From: Niallia sp. Man26
GTDB lineage: Bacteria; Bacillota; Bacilli; Bacillales; Cytobacillaceae
Reading direction: 5' to 3'
Assembly (NCBI RefSeq): GCF_022049065.2
Contig: NZ_CP095743.1
Coordinates: 883,001-947,000, forward strand
DNA length: 64,000 nt
Shown here: piece after piece, positions 20,207-29,449 of the stretch
How the letters are laid out: every line of letters begins with the position of its first letter
Numbering within the stretch: the stretch's first letter is position 1
Made by a program: the position numbers and the translations under genes
The notes under the pieces: model-generated
Database searches by the model: none
What the model was told of the DNA's origin: nothing
The model's input: the letters and a program-made list of their open reading frames with translations, nothing else

Positions 20207-20575
20207 ATGAAAGAAAAACTACAAGTGCTAAACGCAGAAATGACTGAATCTAATTTAATCTTGAAAGTGGAAGAAAGCTATCCGGTTAACGAGCTTTCTG
20301 CAAAGGGGCAGATCTTAGTTGATTCTGACGCTTTCGCCTTTATATATTTAGCTGAAAAAGGGGATCAGTACGTATATATTGTACTCGGCAAAGATATTTG
20401 GCCGAGCTTAAAGAAAGGCTTAGAGGCCGAATTACCGGTGTATTTGTCAAACGGACAGAATAACCTTGAATTGGCTGAATGGAAAGAGGAAATGGAATAC
20501 TTAATTGATAATATTGAAGGCAACGGCAATTATGGAGAAGAGATGGAGGCTAGTGTAACAGCCGTTTTTTCATAA
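20207..20575 (+). CDS. yjbL: UPF0738 family protein YjbL
   Basis: A 122-residue acidic cytoplasmic protein of unknown function, matching YjbL by position and by the KEKLQVLNAEMTESNLIL start and the IYLAEKGDQYVYIVLGKDIWP core. GGAGGGTG at 20193-20200 fixes the start at ATG 20207 rather than the TTG 20192 upstream. First gene of a yjbL-relQ-nadF-rluD run. Confidence 0.85.
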   Translation: MKEKLQVLNAEMTESNLILKVEESYPVNELSAKGQILVDSDAFAFIYLAEKGDQYVYIVLGKDIWPSLKKGLEAELPVYLSNGQNNLELAEWKEEMEYLIDNIEGNGNYGEEMEASVTAVFS

Positions 20576-20627
20576 TATAAACCGACGTACATAATAGAAG
20601 AAACCTATTTAAAATGGGGTGTTATAT

Positions 20628-21260
20628 ATGCAGTGGGAGCAATTTTTAGCCCCTTATAAACAAGCGGTTGATGAACTGAAAGTTAAGTTAAAGGGCATGA
20701 GGAGACAGTTTGAGCATGAAGAGGAGCATTCTCCGATTGAATTTGTCACAGGAAGAGTAAAGCCGATTGCAAGCATTCTTGATAAGGCCAATGAAAAGGG
20801 TATACCTTTAGACAAATTAGGAACAGAAATGCAGGATATTGCCGGCTTGCGTATGATGTGTCCGTTTGTGGACGATATTATAAGAGTAGTAGAATTATTA
20901 AGGGCTCGCAATGATTTTGAAATTGTGGAGGAAAGAGACTATATTCTCCACCGAAAAGAGAGCGGCTACCGTTCCTATCATGTCGTTATTAGCTATCCGG
21001 TGCAAACAATCAACGGAGAGAAAAAACTCCTGATGGAAATACAGATTAGGACGCTTGCCATGAACTTTTGGGCAACGATTGAACATTCGCTTAACTATAA
21101 ATATAAAGGGCAATTCCCGAAGGACATCCAAATGAGACTTCAAGGAGCTGCCGAAGCTGCATTCCGCCTGGATAAGGAAATGTCGCTGATCCGAGGGGAG
21201 ATTCAGGAAGCACAAGCCTTTTTCAATCGAAAAAAGGAGCAGAAAGACAGGAAAAAATGA
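20628..21260 (+). CDS. relQ: small alarmone synthetase (GTP pyrophosphokinase) RelQ/SasB (YjbM)
   Basis: Transfers pyrophosphate from ATP to GTP or GDP to make (p)ppGpp; RelQ forms tetramers regulated by pppGpp and RNA. The 210 residues contain the RelA_SpoT synthetase core (TGRVKPIASILDK, DIAGLRMMCPFVDD, ESGYRSYHVVISY, EIQIRTLAMNFWATIEH) and the C-terminal helices, but no hydrolase domain. GGGGT at 20616-20620 supports ATG 20628. It is followed by nadF after 32 bases. Confidence 0.95.
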   Translation: MQWEQFLAPYKQAVDELKVKLKGMRRQFEHEEEHSPIEFVTGRVKPIASILDKANEKGIPLDKLGTEMQDIAGLRMMCPFVDDIIRVVELLRARNDFEIVEERDYILHRKESGYRSYHVVISYPVQTINGEKKLLMEIQIRTLAMNFWATIEHSLNYKYKGQFPKDIQMRLQGAAEAAFRLDKEMSLIRGEIQEAQAFFNRKKEQKDRKK

Positions 21261-21292
21261 TGGAAATCATTTCAAAGAGGAGCTAATCGAAA

Positions 21293-22087
21293 ATGAAATT
21301 TGCCGTAACCTCAAAAGGTGATTCAAAGTCGGATAATTTAGTACAGCGGTTAAAGCAATATTTATTGGATTTTGAGCTGGAGTATGAGGAGGAAGAGCCA
21401 GATATCGTCATTTCAGTCGGCGGTGACGGCACGCTTTTATATGCATTCCACCGCTACAGCAGCCGCTTGGATAAAACCGCATTTGTCGGTGTTCACACAG
21501 GCCATCTCGGCTTTTATGCAGACTGGACGCCTGATGAAATTGAAAAGCTTGTTATTGCTATTGCTAAAACACCATACAGTGTAGTCGAATATCCATTGCT
21601 TGAAGTGACTGTTCAGTATCAGGATGAAGATAAGGAAACACGATATCTTGCCTTGAATGAATCTACTGTAAAAAGCATTGACGGCACATTTGTTATGGAT
21701 GTAGAAATCAGAGGAGAGCATTTTGAACGGTTTAGAGGAGATGGACTATGTGTATCTACTCCTTCCGGCAGCACGGCGTACAATAAGGCTTTAGGGGGAG
21801 CGCTGCTGCACCCGTCTATCAGAGCCATTCAATTGGCTGAAATGGCTTCTATTAATAACCGTGTTTTCCGGACAGTCGGCTCACCGCTCATCATTCCTGA
21901 GCATCATACTTGTGTGCTGAGACCTGTCAATGAGCCTGATTTTCGTATCTCCATCGATCATTTGACATTATTGCATAAAAAGGTTAAATCGATTCATTAT
22001 CGAGTTGCCGAAGAAAAAATACGGTTTGCGAGATATCGGTCATTCCCTTTCTGGAAAAGGGTTCATGACTCTTTCATCTCAGAATAG
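21293..22087 (+). CDS. nadF: NAD kinase
   Basis: Phosphorylates NAD to NADP. The 264 residues show the GGDG motif at residues 43-46 ([14 protein letters not shown]), the NE/D motif in ALNESTVKS and the glycine-rich [20 protein letters not shown] precedes the ATG. Third gene in the yjbL-relQ operon; coupling of NADP supply with alarmone synthesis is conserved in Firmicutes gene order. Confidence 0.96.
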   Translation: MKFAVTSKGDSKSDNLVQRLKQYLLDFELEYEEEEPDIVISVGGDGTLLYAFHRYSSRLDKTAFVGVHTGHLGFYADWTPDEIEKLVIAIAKTPYSVVEYPLLEVTVQYQDEDKETRYLALNESTVKSIDGTFVMDVEIRGEHFERFRGDGLCVSTPSGSTAYNKALGGALLHPSIRAIQLAEMASINNRVFRTVGSPLIIPEHHTCVLRPVNEPDFRISIDHLTLLHKKVKSIHYRVAEEKIRFARYRSFPFWKRVHDSFISE

Positions 22088-22106
22088 AATTAGGAGTGCA
22101 AGGCAT

Positions 22107-23009
22107 GTGACATTTAAGCTAGACTGGGTTATGGAAGAAGACGGGAAGATAATGCTGAAGGAGTTTCTGAAAGAAAGGTCCATCTCTAAGTCTGCTCTGA
22201 CGGATATCAAGTTCAAGGGCGGCAGGATTACTGTCAATGAGGTGGAGCAGAATGTCCGTTATATGGTGAAAAGAGGCGATCGGATTTCAGTATTATTCCC
22301 TGTTGAGAAGCCGAGTGAGGGCTTGCTTCCCGAAGAAATACCGCTGAATATTATATATGAAGATGACTATCTTCTTATCGTGGAAAAGCCGAGCGGGATG
22401 AACACCATTCCTTCAAGAGAGCACCCTTCCGGCAGCCTTGCGAATGCTGTTTTCGGCTACTATGTGAAAAAAGGCATTGCAGCAACAACACATATTGTCA
22501 CGAGGCTTGATAGAGATACATCGGGGATGGTCCTTATTGCGAAGCATCGTCATGTTCATCATCTTTTGAGTGAACAACAGAAGGCCCGCTTGGTCAAACG
22601 ACATTATACAGCGTTAGCAGAAGGGCTGTTCTCCAATAAGAGCGGCACCATCAATGCGCCTATCGGCAGGTGTGGAGACAGCATCATTAAAAGGGAAGTA
22701 AGAGAGGACGGGCAGACAGCCATTACTCATTACAACGTGCTAACTCAGCTGTCTGATTTTGCCGCTGTTGAGCTGTCTTTAGAGACTGGCAGAACACATC
22801 AGATTCGTGTACATATGTCTTATATAAGCCATCCATTAATTGGAGATGATTTATATGGCGGTTCACGCCATAAGTTAGGAAGGCAGGCGCTGCACTGCTC
22901 AAGACTTGCCTTTATCCATCCAATCACACAGCAGGAAATGGAATTTTCCGTCAGCCTTCCTGAGGATATGAAAAGGTTATTTACATTAAATAACCAGGCT
23001 GGGACATAA
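22107..23009 (+). CDS. yjbO: RluD-family pseudouridine synthase (YjbO)
   Basis: Isomerises uridines in RNA, probably 23S rRNA. The catalytic Asp lies in RLDRDTSGMVLIAKH, with the RluA-family C-terminal GRTHQIRVHMSYISHPLIGD. An S4-like N-terminus (LLKEFLKE-like MLKEFLKERSISKSAL) is present. The frame is open into nadF, but the start is GTG 22107: AGGAG at 22092-22096 is 10 nt upstream and the usual protein begins there; the ATG at 22105 is out of frame. 300 residues. Confidence 0.92.
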   Translation: MTFKLDWVMEEDGKIMLKEFLKERSISKSALTDIKFKGGRITVNEVEQNVRYMVKRGDRISVLFPVEKPSEGLLPEEIPLNIIYEDDYLLIVEKPSGMNTIPSREHPSGSLANAVFGYYVKKGIAATTHIVTRLDRDTSGMVLIAKHRHVHHLLSEQQKARLVKRHYTALAEGLFSNKSGTINAPIGRCGDSIIKREVREDGQTAITHYNVLTQLSDFAAVELSLETGRTHQIRVHMSYISHPLIGDDLYGGSRHKLGRQALHCSRLAFIHPITQQEMEFSVSLPEDMKRLFTLNNQAGT

Positions 23010-23025
23010 ATATGTAAATTTGCAT

Positions 23026-23073
23026 AAAAACCGAACTATTTTTATTATTTATTGATAAAAAGTTTGGTTTTTT
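23026..23073 (+). terminator. terminator of the yjbL-relQ-nadF-yjbO operon
   Basis: ACCGAACT/AGTTTGGT stem with a ~23-nt AT-rich loop and T6. Confidence 0.65.
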
Positions 23074-23108
23074 ATGTTTTCGTTTAAATAAAATAATAAA
23101 TAATCTTA

Positions 23109-23203
23109 GTGGAATGGAGCGGAGGACACTCGACTCCTGCGGGAAATAGAGGCTCAGCTTCCTCCCCGCGGAAAGCAAGTGGGACGAGAGTGCAATGAAA
23201 CGA
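23109..23203. repeat. short copy of a Bacillaceae dispersed intergenic repeat
   Basis: The segment carries AGCGGAGGACACTCGACTCC, TGCGGG, then CCCCGCGGAAAGC and AAACGAAC. These are the ends of an intergenic repeat I recognise from several Bacillaceae genomes, where the middle is usually longer. Here the centre is reduced to about 25 bases. It lies between converging yjbO and prpE, and its GC content stands out from the AT-rich flanks. Confidence 0.65.
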
Positions 23204-23309
23204 ACTAATTTTAAAGCCATATTCTATTTTTATTGTTTCAAAGTTAGATGAAATTTTATTATTCTTGTTTAGATAGGCTTATTTTGTTGTGCCATCCCCT
23301 TTATTTATG

Positions 23310-24047
23310 CTAATCAAATGTCCGGAATTTCTCTGCTATATAAGGCATTGCAGAAGAAACCGATTGAACAGTCATTTCAGGGTAGCTTAGTGCGGATAAA
23401 TGTCCACCAAAAACAGCTCCTGTATCAATATTATAAGTATTGTTAATGGCACGCACCTCTTTAACAGGAGTATGTCCGTAGACAATCGCTACTTTTCCTG
23501 TATAAGATTTAGCCCAATCCCGGCGGACTGGTGAACCGTCAGGATGGCTTTCTCCCGTAATATCACCATAAAGAACGAATGTTTTTACCTTCTCAGAATG
23601 CTTGCCAATATAATCTTCCTTAATCCCTGCATGGGCAATAACTAACTTTCCACCATCAAGTACATGGTATAAAGGAGAATGATCATACAGCTTCATGAAC
23701 TTGTTTTTGATAATTTCCCTGTCCTTTTTTTTCAAGCTCTCCAATTCTTCTACTGTTGTTTCCAATCCATGCTTAATTTGCACCTTTCTTCCTAAAAAAT
23801 AACGGTAAAGCTTGTTGCAGTGATTTCCTGGCACATAATATCCAAGTTTTTTTTCAATAAGTGTGCAAACAACCTCTATTACACGCAGAGAGTTAGGACC
23901 TCTGTCTGTTAAATCCCCGACAAAGGCAAGCAATCTGTTCTCTTGATGAACGGGATAGCCTAAATCCCATGTATAGCCAAGCTTTTCTGTTAATGCTTGC
24001 AGTTCTTCATAACAGCCGTGTATATCACCGATAATATCCAGTTTCAT
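23310..24047 (-). CDS. prpE: bis(5'-nucleosyl)-tetraphosphatase PrpE
   Basis: A calcineurin-like metallophosphatase; the Bacillus enzyme splits Ap4A asymmetrically and has protein-phosphatase activity. Metal-binding motifs are in order: [10 protein letters not shown] at the N-terminus, [19 protein letters not shown] and a later VYGHTPVKE. 245 residues, GGAGG-like site before the ATG at 24047. It converges on yjbO with the dispersed repeat between them. Confidence 0.93.
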   Translation of the reverse strand: MKLDIIGDIHGCYEELQALTEKLGYTWDLGYPVHQENRLLAFVGDLTDRGPNSLRVIEVVCTLIEKKLGYYVPGNHCNKLYRYFLGRKVQIKHGLETTVEELESLKKKDREIIKNKFMKLYDHSPLYHVLDGGKLVIAHAGIKEDYIGKHSEKVKTFVLYGDITGESHPDGSPVRRDWAKSYTGKVAIVYGHTPVKEVRAINNTYNIDTGAVFGGHLSALSYPEMTVQSVSSAMPYIAEKFRTFD

Positions 24048-24285
24048 ATTTGTCCTCCCAATTCAATCCTTCGTACCAATTATCTTTTGTAGGGAAACAA
24101 AATATTATAAGGTCACAATCTAAAGTTTTACATGTAAAAGAATGGGGAATATATATTAGCTGTCTCCTGTTTCCTTTAGGTTGTTTGTAAAGGTATCATA
24201 ATTTTTTTATTGGAAATTAGTGAGATGGACGACAAACTCTAAGAGATTTGTTAGTATAGAGAGAAACTTTTGAAAGGAGTATGTT

Positions 24286-25656
24286 TTGAAAGAGATAACG
24301 AGCAGCTATGAAGAAAAACTAGAAGAAATCCTCCATTCTTTACAAAATGAAAACTTACAAACATTCAGAGAAGCATTTTTAGAGCTGCATCCATATGATC
24401 AAGCTTCATTTTTTAAGGAATTGGAGAAAGTAGAACAAGAGAGTGTATTTCATTTTTTATCACCTGAGGAGATTGCAGAGTTATTTGAGCATCTCGATAT
24501 GGAAGACCATGATTACCAGGAGCTGTTTGCAAGACTGCTGCCTTCCTATGTGGCTGACATATTCACACATATGTCAGCAGATGATGCAGCAGATATCCTC
24601 ATCGCTTTGGAAAAGCAGCAAGCACTTAGTTATATCGCCCTTATGCCGCTTGAAGAGGCAAGCAATGTCAAGGCACTAATGGATTATGAGGAGGAAACTG
24701 CAGGGAGCATCATGACACTTGAATATGTCAGCCTGTATTCTCATATGACAGTTCATGCTGCAATGGCCTTGCTTAAAGCGGAAGCACCTAATGCGGAGAC
24801 AATTTACTATATTTATGTGGTGGATGAACAGAAGCATCTTGTCGGAGTAGTATCCTTAAGGAATTTAATCGTAAGTGATGACAGTACAGTGATTGCTGAC
24901 ATTATGAATGACAGTATCTACTCTGTTTCTGTCACTCAAACCCGTGAGGAAGCAGCAAGGAAGATGCGGGATTATGACTTTCTTGCATTGCCTGTCATTG
25001 ATTTTCAAGGGAGGCTGCTCGGCATCATCACGATTGATGACATTGTCGATGTATTGGAGGAAGAAGCAACTGATGATTATTCAAAGCTTGCGGCTGTTTC
25101 TAATATGGACTATGTTGATCAACATCCCGTTTCTGCTGCAAAAAAACGATTGCCGTGGCTGATTATCCTGTTGTTCTTAGGAATGTTTACGGCAAGCTTA
25201 ATCGGCAGGTTTGAGGAGACGTTAAACAAGGTTTCTATCCTTGCTGTTTTCATTCCCTTGATTGCAGGGATGGCAGGAAACACGGGGACACAGGCACTCG
25301 CAGTTGCAGTGCGGGGCATTGCGACAGGAAACCTGGAGAAGGAAAGCAAGTTCAAGCTGATCATGCGCGAAGCGGGAACAGGACTAATAACAGGTGGAGT
25401 CTGTGGAATACTTGTAACATTGGTCGTTTATATTTGGAAAGGCAATATTTTTTTAGGGCTTTTAGTTGGTGCATCTATTTTAGGAACACTAATTGTAGCG
25501 ACAATTGCAGGTTCTATAATCCCTCTATTGATGAATAAATTAAAAATTGATCCTGCCGTTGCATCTGGACCATTTATTACAACTTTAAATGATATTATCA
25601 GTATCCTCATTTATTTTGGAATGGCAACGATGTTTATGGGATTGTTGACCAGTTAA
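24286..25656 (+). CDS. mgtE: magnesium transporter MgtE
   Basis: A Mg2+-gated channel/transporter. The N-terminal superhelical domain contains the repeated acidic elements (LSPEEIAELFEHLDME, MSADDAADILIALE), followed by a CBS pair (ETAGSIMTLEYVSL; DIMNDSIYSVSV...DFLALPVID) and a C-terminal membrane part with five hydrophobic segments, including the conserved PLIAGMAGNTGTQ. The start is TTG 24286 with AAAGGAG at 24273-24279; ATG 24281 gives only two codons. No M-box-like leader is apparent in the 238 bases upstream. Confidence 0.95.
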   Translation: MKEITSSYEEKLEEILHSLQNENLQTFREAFLELHPYDQASFFKELEKVEQESVFHFLSPEEIAELFEHLDMEDHDYQELFARLLPSYVADIFTHMSADDAADILIALEKQQALSYIALMPLEEASNVKALMDYEEETAGSIMTLEYVSLYSHMTVHAAMALLKAEAPNAETIYYIYVVDEQKHLVGVVSLRNLIVSDDSTVIADIMNDSIYSVSVTQTREEAARKMRDYDFLALPVIDFQGRLLGIITIDDIVDVLEEEATDDYSKLAAVSNMDYVDQHPVSAAKKRLPWLIILLFLGMFTASLIGRFEETLNKVSILAVFIPLIAGMAGNTGTQALAVAVRGIATGNLEKESKFKLIMREAGTGLITGGVCGILVTLVVYIWKGNIFLGLLVGASILGTLIVATIAGSIIPLLMNKLKIDPAVASGPFITTLNDIISILIYFGMATMFMGLLTS

Positions 25657-25699
25657 GTTATTTTAGAAAGAAAAAAGCAGTTATCAAGGAGGAAATAAA

Positions 25700-27550
25700 A
25701 TGGAACACGGCGCTTCTGTAATGTCCTTAATGATTGTAATCATTGTGGCATTATTGACACCGATTATTTTGCACCGCCTAAAGCTAAATGTTATTCCTGT
25801 CGTGGTTGCAGAAATTATCATGGGGCTTATTATTGGAAAAAGCGGTTTTAATCTTGTCGAGCAGGATACTTGGCTGGAGACTTTATCAACATTAGGCTTT
25901 ATTTTTCTAATGTTCTTAAGCGGGCTGGAGATAGATTTTAAATCTTTTTCCAGCAATAAAAAAAGAGAGACACTGCCGAATGGGAGGCTTGAACCGAAGC
26001 CGTTCTCAACATCTGTCATCATCTTTGCCGCTATTTTTGCGTTATCGGTTATTTTGAGTTATCTATTTGTCCTTGCAGGCTTTGTAGATAGTATTTTCTT
26101 AATGACTATCATCATTTCTACTATTTCACTTGGTGTGGTTGTGCCAACATTAAAAGAAGCAAATATCATGAAAACGGCAATAGGGCAAATCATCCTGCTT
26201 ATAGCAGTCATTGCTGATTTAGCGACAATGATATTGCTGGCAGTTTTTGCTTCGATTCATGAAAGCGGCGGTAACACTTGGCTGTTACTAATCCTATTTG
26301 CAGCAGGGGTGTTATTATATTTTGCAGGCAGACGCTTCAAAAACAAAAACACTTCAGATTCGATGTCAAGAGGAACAGTGCAAATCGGAACAAGGGCAGT
26401 GTTCGCATTAATTATTTTCTTAGTAGCGCTGTCTGAAACTGTCGGTGCAGAAAATATTCTTGGTGCTTTCTTAGCAGGGGTGCTTGTGTCGCTCTTGTCC
26501 CCGAATGAAGAGCTTGTGCATCAATTAGATTCCTTTGGCTATGGCTTTTTAATTCCGATATTTTTTGTAATGATTGGTGTTGACATGGATTTATGGTCAC
26601 TATTTACAGATCCTATGCTTCTTTTATTTATACCGCTCTTATTGCTTGCTTTGCTAGCAAGCAAGATGCTGCCTATTTACTATTTGAAAAAATGGTATGA
26701 TAACAGGACAATAGTAGCATCAGGGTTTTTATTAACATCGACATTGTCTCTAGTAATTGCAGCTGCAGCGATTGGGGAAAGAATGAATATAATAACCTCG
26801 CAGATGAGCGGGATATTTATTCTTGTAGCAATTATTTCCTGTATTATCACACCGATTGTTTTCAAAAAACTTTTCCCAAAGGAAACAGCAGGAGAAAGGG
26901 CAGTAAATATTTCAATCATCGGTGTGAATCAGATTACTATGCAGCTATACCAAGAGTTAAAATCCCCTTACTATAAGGTGGAATTCTATCATAAAAAACA
27001 AGAAAAACATGATCTGCAAATTGCAGATTCTCTGTTTGAAATCACAGAGCTGGACAATTATACCGAGGAAGTTATCAAGGCTACAAACATTTCGGCAGCG
27101 GACATTGTAGTAGTTTCTACTGGCGATAGCAGTGAGAATGAAAGAATGAGTCTTTTATTAAAGCAGGCAGGGATTGATAGGGTTATTTGCAGAATGGAAG
27201 ATCTCGATAAAGAGGCCTCTTTGCAACAGGAAGGAATTGAAGTGTTTTCATCCTTTACATCAACTAAAGCACTGCTAAAAGCGATGATTCAATCTCCGAG
27301 CATCCTTGCTTTGTTAGGGAATAATGAAACATCTTTACATGAAATTACAATTAGGAACAAGGGGTTTGAGGGAATGACATTAAGAAAGTTCCCGTTCACT
27401 GGAGATGTTATTTTTGTACGAATTTTCCGTGGAAGAGATTCCGTTATTCCCCATGGAGACACCGAGCTGCAGCTACATGACCATTTAATTGTAACTGGTT
27501 CTGAAGAATATGTCAGGGAGCTGAAAAGAAACCTAGAACGTGAGTACTAA
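25700..27550 (+). CDS. yjbQ: monovalent cation:proton antiporter with TrkA domain (YjbQ, CPA2 family)
   Basis: About 390 N-terminal residues form the twelve-helix Na+/H+ exchanger domain (SLMIVIIVALLTPIIL, FIFLMFLSGLEIDF, ALSETVGAENILGAFLAGVL). The C-terminal 220 residues are an RCK module with NAD-binding-like TrkA-N (ISIIGVNQITMQLYQEL) and TrkA-C (PHGDTELQLHDHLIVTGSEE), which would gate transport by nucleotide binding. 616 residues. AAGGAGG precedes the ATG. Likely transports K+ or Na+ out; which ion cannot be read from sequence. Confidence 0.92.
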   Translation: MEHGASVMSLMIVIIVALLTPIILHRLKLNVIPVVVAEIIMGLIIGKSGFNLVEQDTWLETLSTLGFIFLMFLSGLEIDFKSFSSNKKRETLPNGRLEPKPFSTSVIIFAAIFALSVILSYLFVLAGFVDSIFLMTIIISTISLGVVVPTLKEANIMKTAIGQIILLIAVIADLATMILLAVFASIHESGGNTWLLLILFAAGVLLYFAGRRFKNKNTSDSMSRGTVQIGTRAVFALIIFLVALSETVGAENILGAFLAGVLVSLLSPNEELVHQLDSFGYGFLIPIFFVMIGVDMDLWSLFTDPMLLLFIPLLLLALLASKMLPIYYLKKWYDNRTIVASGFLLTSTLSLVIAAAAIGERMNIITSQMSGIFILVAIISCIITPIVFKKLFPKETAGERAVNISIIGVNQITMQLYQELKSPYYKVEFYHKKQEKHDLQIADSLFEITELDNYTEEVIKATNISAADIVVVSTGDSSENERMSLLLKQAGIDRVICRMEDLDKEASLQQEGIEVFSSFTSTKALLKAMIQSPSILALLGNNETSLHEITIRNKGFEGMTLRKFPFTGDVIFVRIFRGRDSVIPHGDTELQLHDHLIVTGSEEYVRELKRNLEREY

Positions 27551-27610
27551 GTGGCAACGGAAAAATAAGCCAAATGACTACGGTAACAGCACTTTTCTTT
27601 TTGAAGATAG

Positions 27611-27637
27611 TATAGTAAAATTAGTACTAGGTACTAA
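27611..27637 (+). promoter_or_regulatory. FapR operator with -10 upstream of fabI
   Basis: TTAGTACTAGGTACTAA at 27621-27637 is an almost perfect palindrome of the FapR type. TATAGT at 27611-27616 ends 4 bases before it, the same arrangement as at the second fabI (47029-47055). FapR, freed by malonyl-CoA, represses fatty-acid synthesis genes in bacilli. No clear -35. Confidence 0.8.
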
Positions 27638-27668
27638 TAACTTGTAATATAATTTAGGAGGATAAATT

Positions 27669-28442
27669 ATGAGCTTTTCATTAAAGGGCAAAACCTATGT
27701 TGTAATGGGTGTTGCGAACAAAAGAAGCATTGCATGGGGGATTGCTACATCTCTTCATAAAGCAGGTGCCCGTCTAGTATTCACATATGCTGGAGAAAGA
27801 CTGGAGAAAAGTGTTCGTGATCTTGTAGCAACACTTGAAGCAAGTGACAGCATCGTTTTGCCATGTGATGTTACGAATGACCAGGATATCGCACAGTGCT
27901 TCCAAACGATCAAAAACGAAGTTGGAACTTTTCATGGAATTGCTCATTGCATCGCTTTTGCAAACAAGGAAGAATTGCAAGGGGATTACATGAATACAAC
28001 AAGAGAAGGCTTCTTGCTTGCGCATAATATCAGCTCTTATTCTTTGACTGCTGTAGCGAAGGAAGCTAAAGGTTTGATGACAGAAGGCGGAAGCATTGTT
28101 ACATTAACATATCTTGGTGGAGAACGTGCTATTAGAAACTATAATGTTATGGGTGTTGCAAAAGCTTCACTTGATGCAAGTGTCCGTTATTTAGCATCTG
28201 ATTTAGGCAAGGACGGCATCCGTGTTAACTCTATTTCAGCAGGTCCGATTCGCACACTTTCTGCAAAAGGTATCAGTGACTTTAACTCAATCTTGAAAGA
28301 GATTGAAGAACGCTCACCGCTAAGAAGAACAACAACACCTGATGAAGTGGGAGATACGGCTGTATTCTTGTTCAGTGATATGGCAAGAGGAATTACAGGC
28401 GAAAACATCCACGTAGATTCAGGCTTCCATATTATTTCATAA
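27669..28442 (+). CDS. fabI: enoyl-[acyl-carrier-protein] reductase FabI
   Basis: Reduces enoyl-ACP in the last step of each fatty-acid elongation cycle. The 257 residues have the NAD-binding start GVANKRSIAWGIA, and the catalytic tyrosine-lysine set Y148, Y158 and K165 (YNVMGVAK). AGGAGG precedes the ATG. Monocistronic, with its own FapR box and terminator. A second FabI gene lies at 47.1 kb and is clearly related but not a recent duplicate. Triclosan-class inhibitors target this enzyme in other bacteria. Confidence 0.96.
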   Translation: MSFSLKGKTYVVMGVANKRSIAWGIATSLHKAGARLVFTYAGERLEKSVRDLVATLEASDSIVLPCDVTNDQDIAQCFQTIKNEVGTFHGIAHCIAFANKEELQGDYMNTTREGFLLAHNISSYSLTAVAKEAKGLMTEGGSIVTLTYLGGERAIRNYNVMGVAKASLDASVRYLASDLGKDGIRVNSISAGPIRTLSAKGISDFNSILKEIEERSPLRRTTTPDEVGDTAVFLFSDMARGITGENIHVDSGFHIIS

Positions 28443-28454
28443 GCAATAAATAAG

Positions 28455-28483
28455 CGCTGACCTAAAATGGGTCAGCGTTTTTT
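28455..28483 (+). terminator. terminator of fabI
   Basis: CGCTGACC/GGGTCAGCG stem, 6-nt loop, T6. Confidence 0.92.
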
Positions 28484-28554
28484 GTTTTGCAGAATAGAGC
28501 AGCACCATGATGAATATCTTTTTTAAAGAAATACCTGACACAAACTCCTTGATT

Positions 28555-28583
28555 AACATTAAAGCATGCCCCAGCATAGATTA
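28555..28583 (+). promoter_or_regulatory. sigma-K promoter of cotO
   Basis: AACA (28555-28558), 16 bases, CATAGATTA (28575-28583): both halves match the sigma-K consensus (mACm, CATAnnnTA) exactly. Transcription would start near 28590, about 50 bases before cotO. Confidence 0.65.
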
Positions 28584-28642
28584 AGATGAAGTAGGCAAAA
28601 AAACCTGCTGTATATTATGTATTAGGAGGTGACTTTAACTTT

Positions 28643-29164
28643 ATGAGGAAAAAAACAGCAAGAAAAGCTTCACCTCTCTTGTTTCAGCATACTCCTTTTC
28701 CTGCTGAAAACATGCAAAGCACATTCTCTGCTCGTAAAGCGCAAACACGTAAGCGAAGAGAGGAAATAGAAAACGCAGCATTGCAGGCTGCTAAAACTAA
28801 AACAGAAAAACAAACCGATAAAGAGCATATCGGTATGATTGAGTCTCCAGGGGCTGTTCGGGATAAAATACATGACTACAATGTAGAGCAGGCGGAACAA
28901 CAAGAAAGCCAAGAACGGAAACCTGCATTCCGCAGGCTGAAAAGCTTTAGGGAGATGGGGATAGAGGAAAGGCTGACATATCTTTTTAACTTTCCGAAAC
29001 AGCTTCCTCCTGTTGCATGTATCCTAACGGTTGAAGAAAACCAGCAAATAAGAGGATTTATAACTGGCAAAGATGACAAGAAAGTGTCAGTAAAGTTGAT
29101 GGATGGCGAGGAAATCTCCCTTTTTACGAAGAAAATTACAGATGTTAGAATGGTCGGTATTTAA
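28643..29164 (+). CDS. cotO: spore coat protein CotO
   Basis: A spore-coat morphogenesis protein made in the mother cell. The basic N-terminal half (KKTARKASPLLFQHTPF, later a Lys/Glu/Gln-rich linker) leads to the conserved C-terminal domain with IEERLTYLFNFPKQLPPVACIL and GFITGKDDKKVSVKLMDG. 173 residues. GGAGG lies 14 nt before the ATG, rather far. It sits between fabI and a convergent cotZ as in B. subtilis (yjbX). Confidence 0.87.
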   Translation: MRKKTARKASPLLFQHTPFPAENMQSTFSARKAQTRKRREEIENAALQAAKTKTEKQTDKEHIGMIESPGAVRDKIHDYNVEQAEQQESQERKPAFRRLKSFREMGIEERLTYLFNFPKQLPPVACILTVEENQQIRGFITGKDDKKVSVKLMDGEEISLFTKKITDVRMVGI

Positions 29165-29177
29165 GCATCGGCTCAGG

Positions 29178-29211
29178 AAAAAAACGCACTGTTAAAAGTG
29201 CGTTTTTTTTT
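29178..29211. terminator. bidirectional terminator after cotO
   Basis: AAAACGCACT/AGTGCGTTTT stem, 6-nt loop, T-run on the plus side and A-run on the other; it also serves the convergent small gene at 29230-29346. Confidence 0.9.
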
Positions 29212-29229
29212 GCACTTATGTAGCTTTCT

Positions 29230-29346
29230 TTAGTCTAGGGAATTAAAGAAAAGGGAGCCAGCACCTATTACCAGTAATAATAGGGAATAGGCAACAAGAG
29301 CAATTTGCGTAGAATGATTTGCTTTGTGGAAAATCTTTATCAACAC
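29230..29346 (-). CDS. possible 38-aa single-span membrane peptide
   Basis: GTG 29346 follows CGGAGGTGAGA, an excellent ribosome-binding site at 5-6 nt. The frame starts VLIKIFHKANHSTQ, then has one hydrophobic segment of ~20 residues (IALVAYSLLLLVIGAGSLFF), and ends NSLD. It lies between cotO and cotZ, pointing at a shared terminator. I do not recognise the family; small spore-membrane peptides are common in such regions. Confidence 0.5.
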   Translation of the reverse strand: MLIKIFHKANHSTQIALVAYSLLLLVIGAGSLFFNSLD

Positions 29347-29388
29347 TCTCACCTCCGAAGTAAGATAAGATGAAGTTTCCTATATTGC

Positions 29389-29428
29389 AAAAAAAATAAA
29401 CAACCAGCCATATAAAATGACTGGTTGT
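29389..29428 (-). terminator. terminator of cotZ
   Basis: ACAACCAG/CTGGTTGT stem extended by GTCATTTTATATGGC, followed on the minus strand by TTATTTTTTTT. Confidence 0.88.
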
Positions 29429-29449
29429 AGGGTGTAAATTACGCTTATA

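Noticed and set aside
22005..22106. Extension of the pseudouridine synthase into nadF
   Set aside because: The frame is open, but the ribosome-binding site and the family start point to GTG 22107; the overlap is incidental.
23040..23310. Mobile element or prophage remnant between yjbO and prpE
   Set aside because: No transposase, integrase or terminal repeats; only the dispersed repeat fragment is present.
24048..24285. M-box magnesium riboswitch upstream of mgtE
   Set aside because: The conserved M-box segments and a terminator hairpin are not visible in the 238-base leader.
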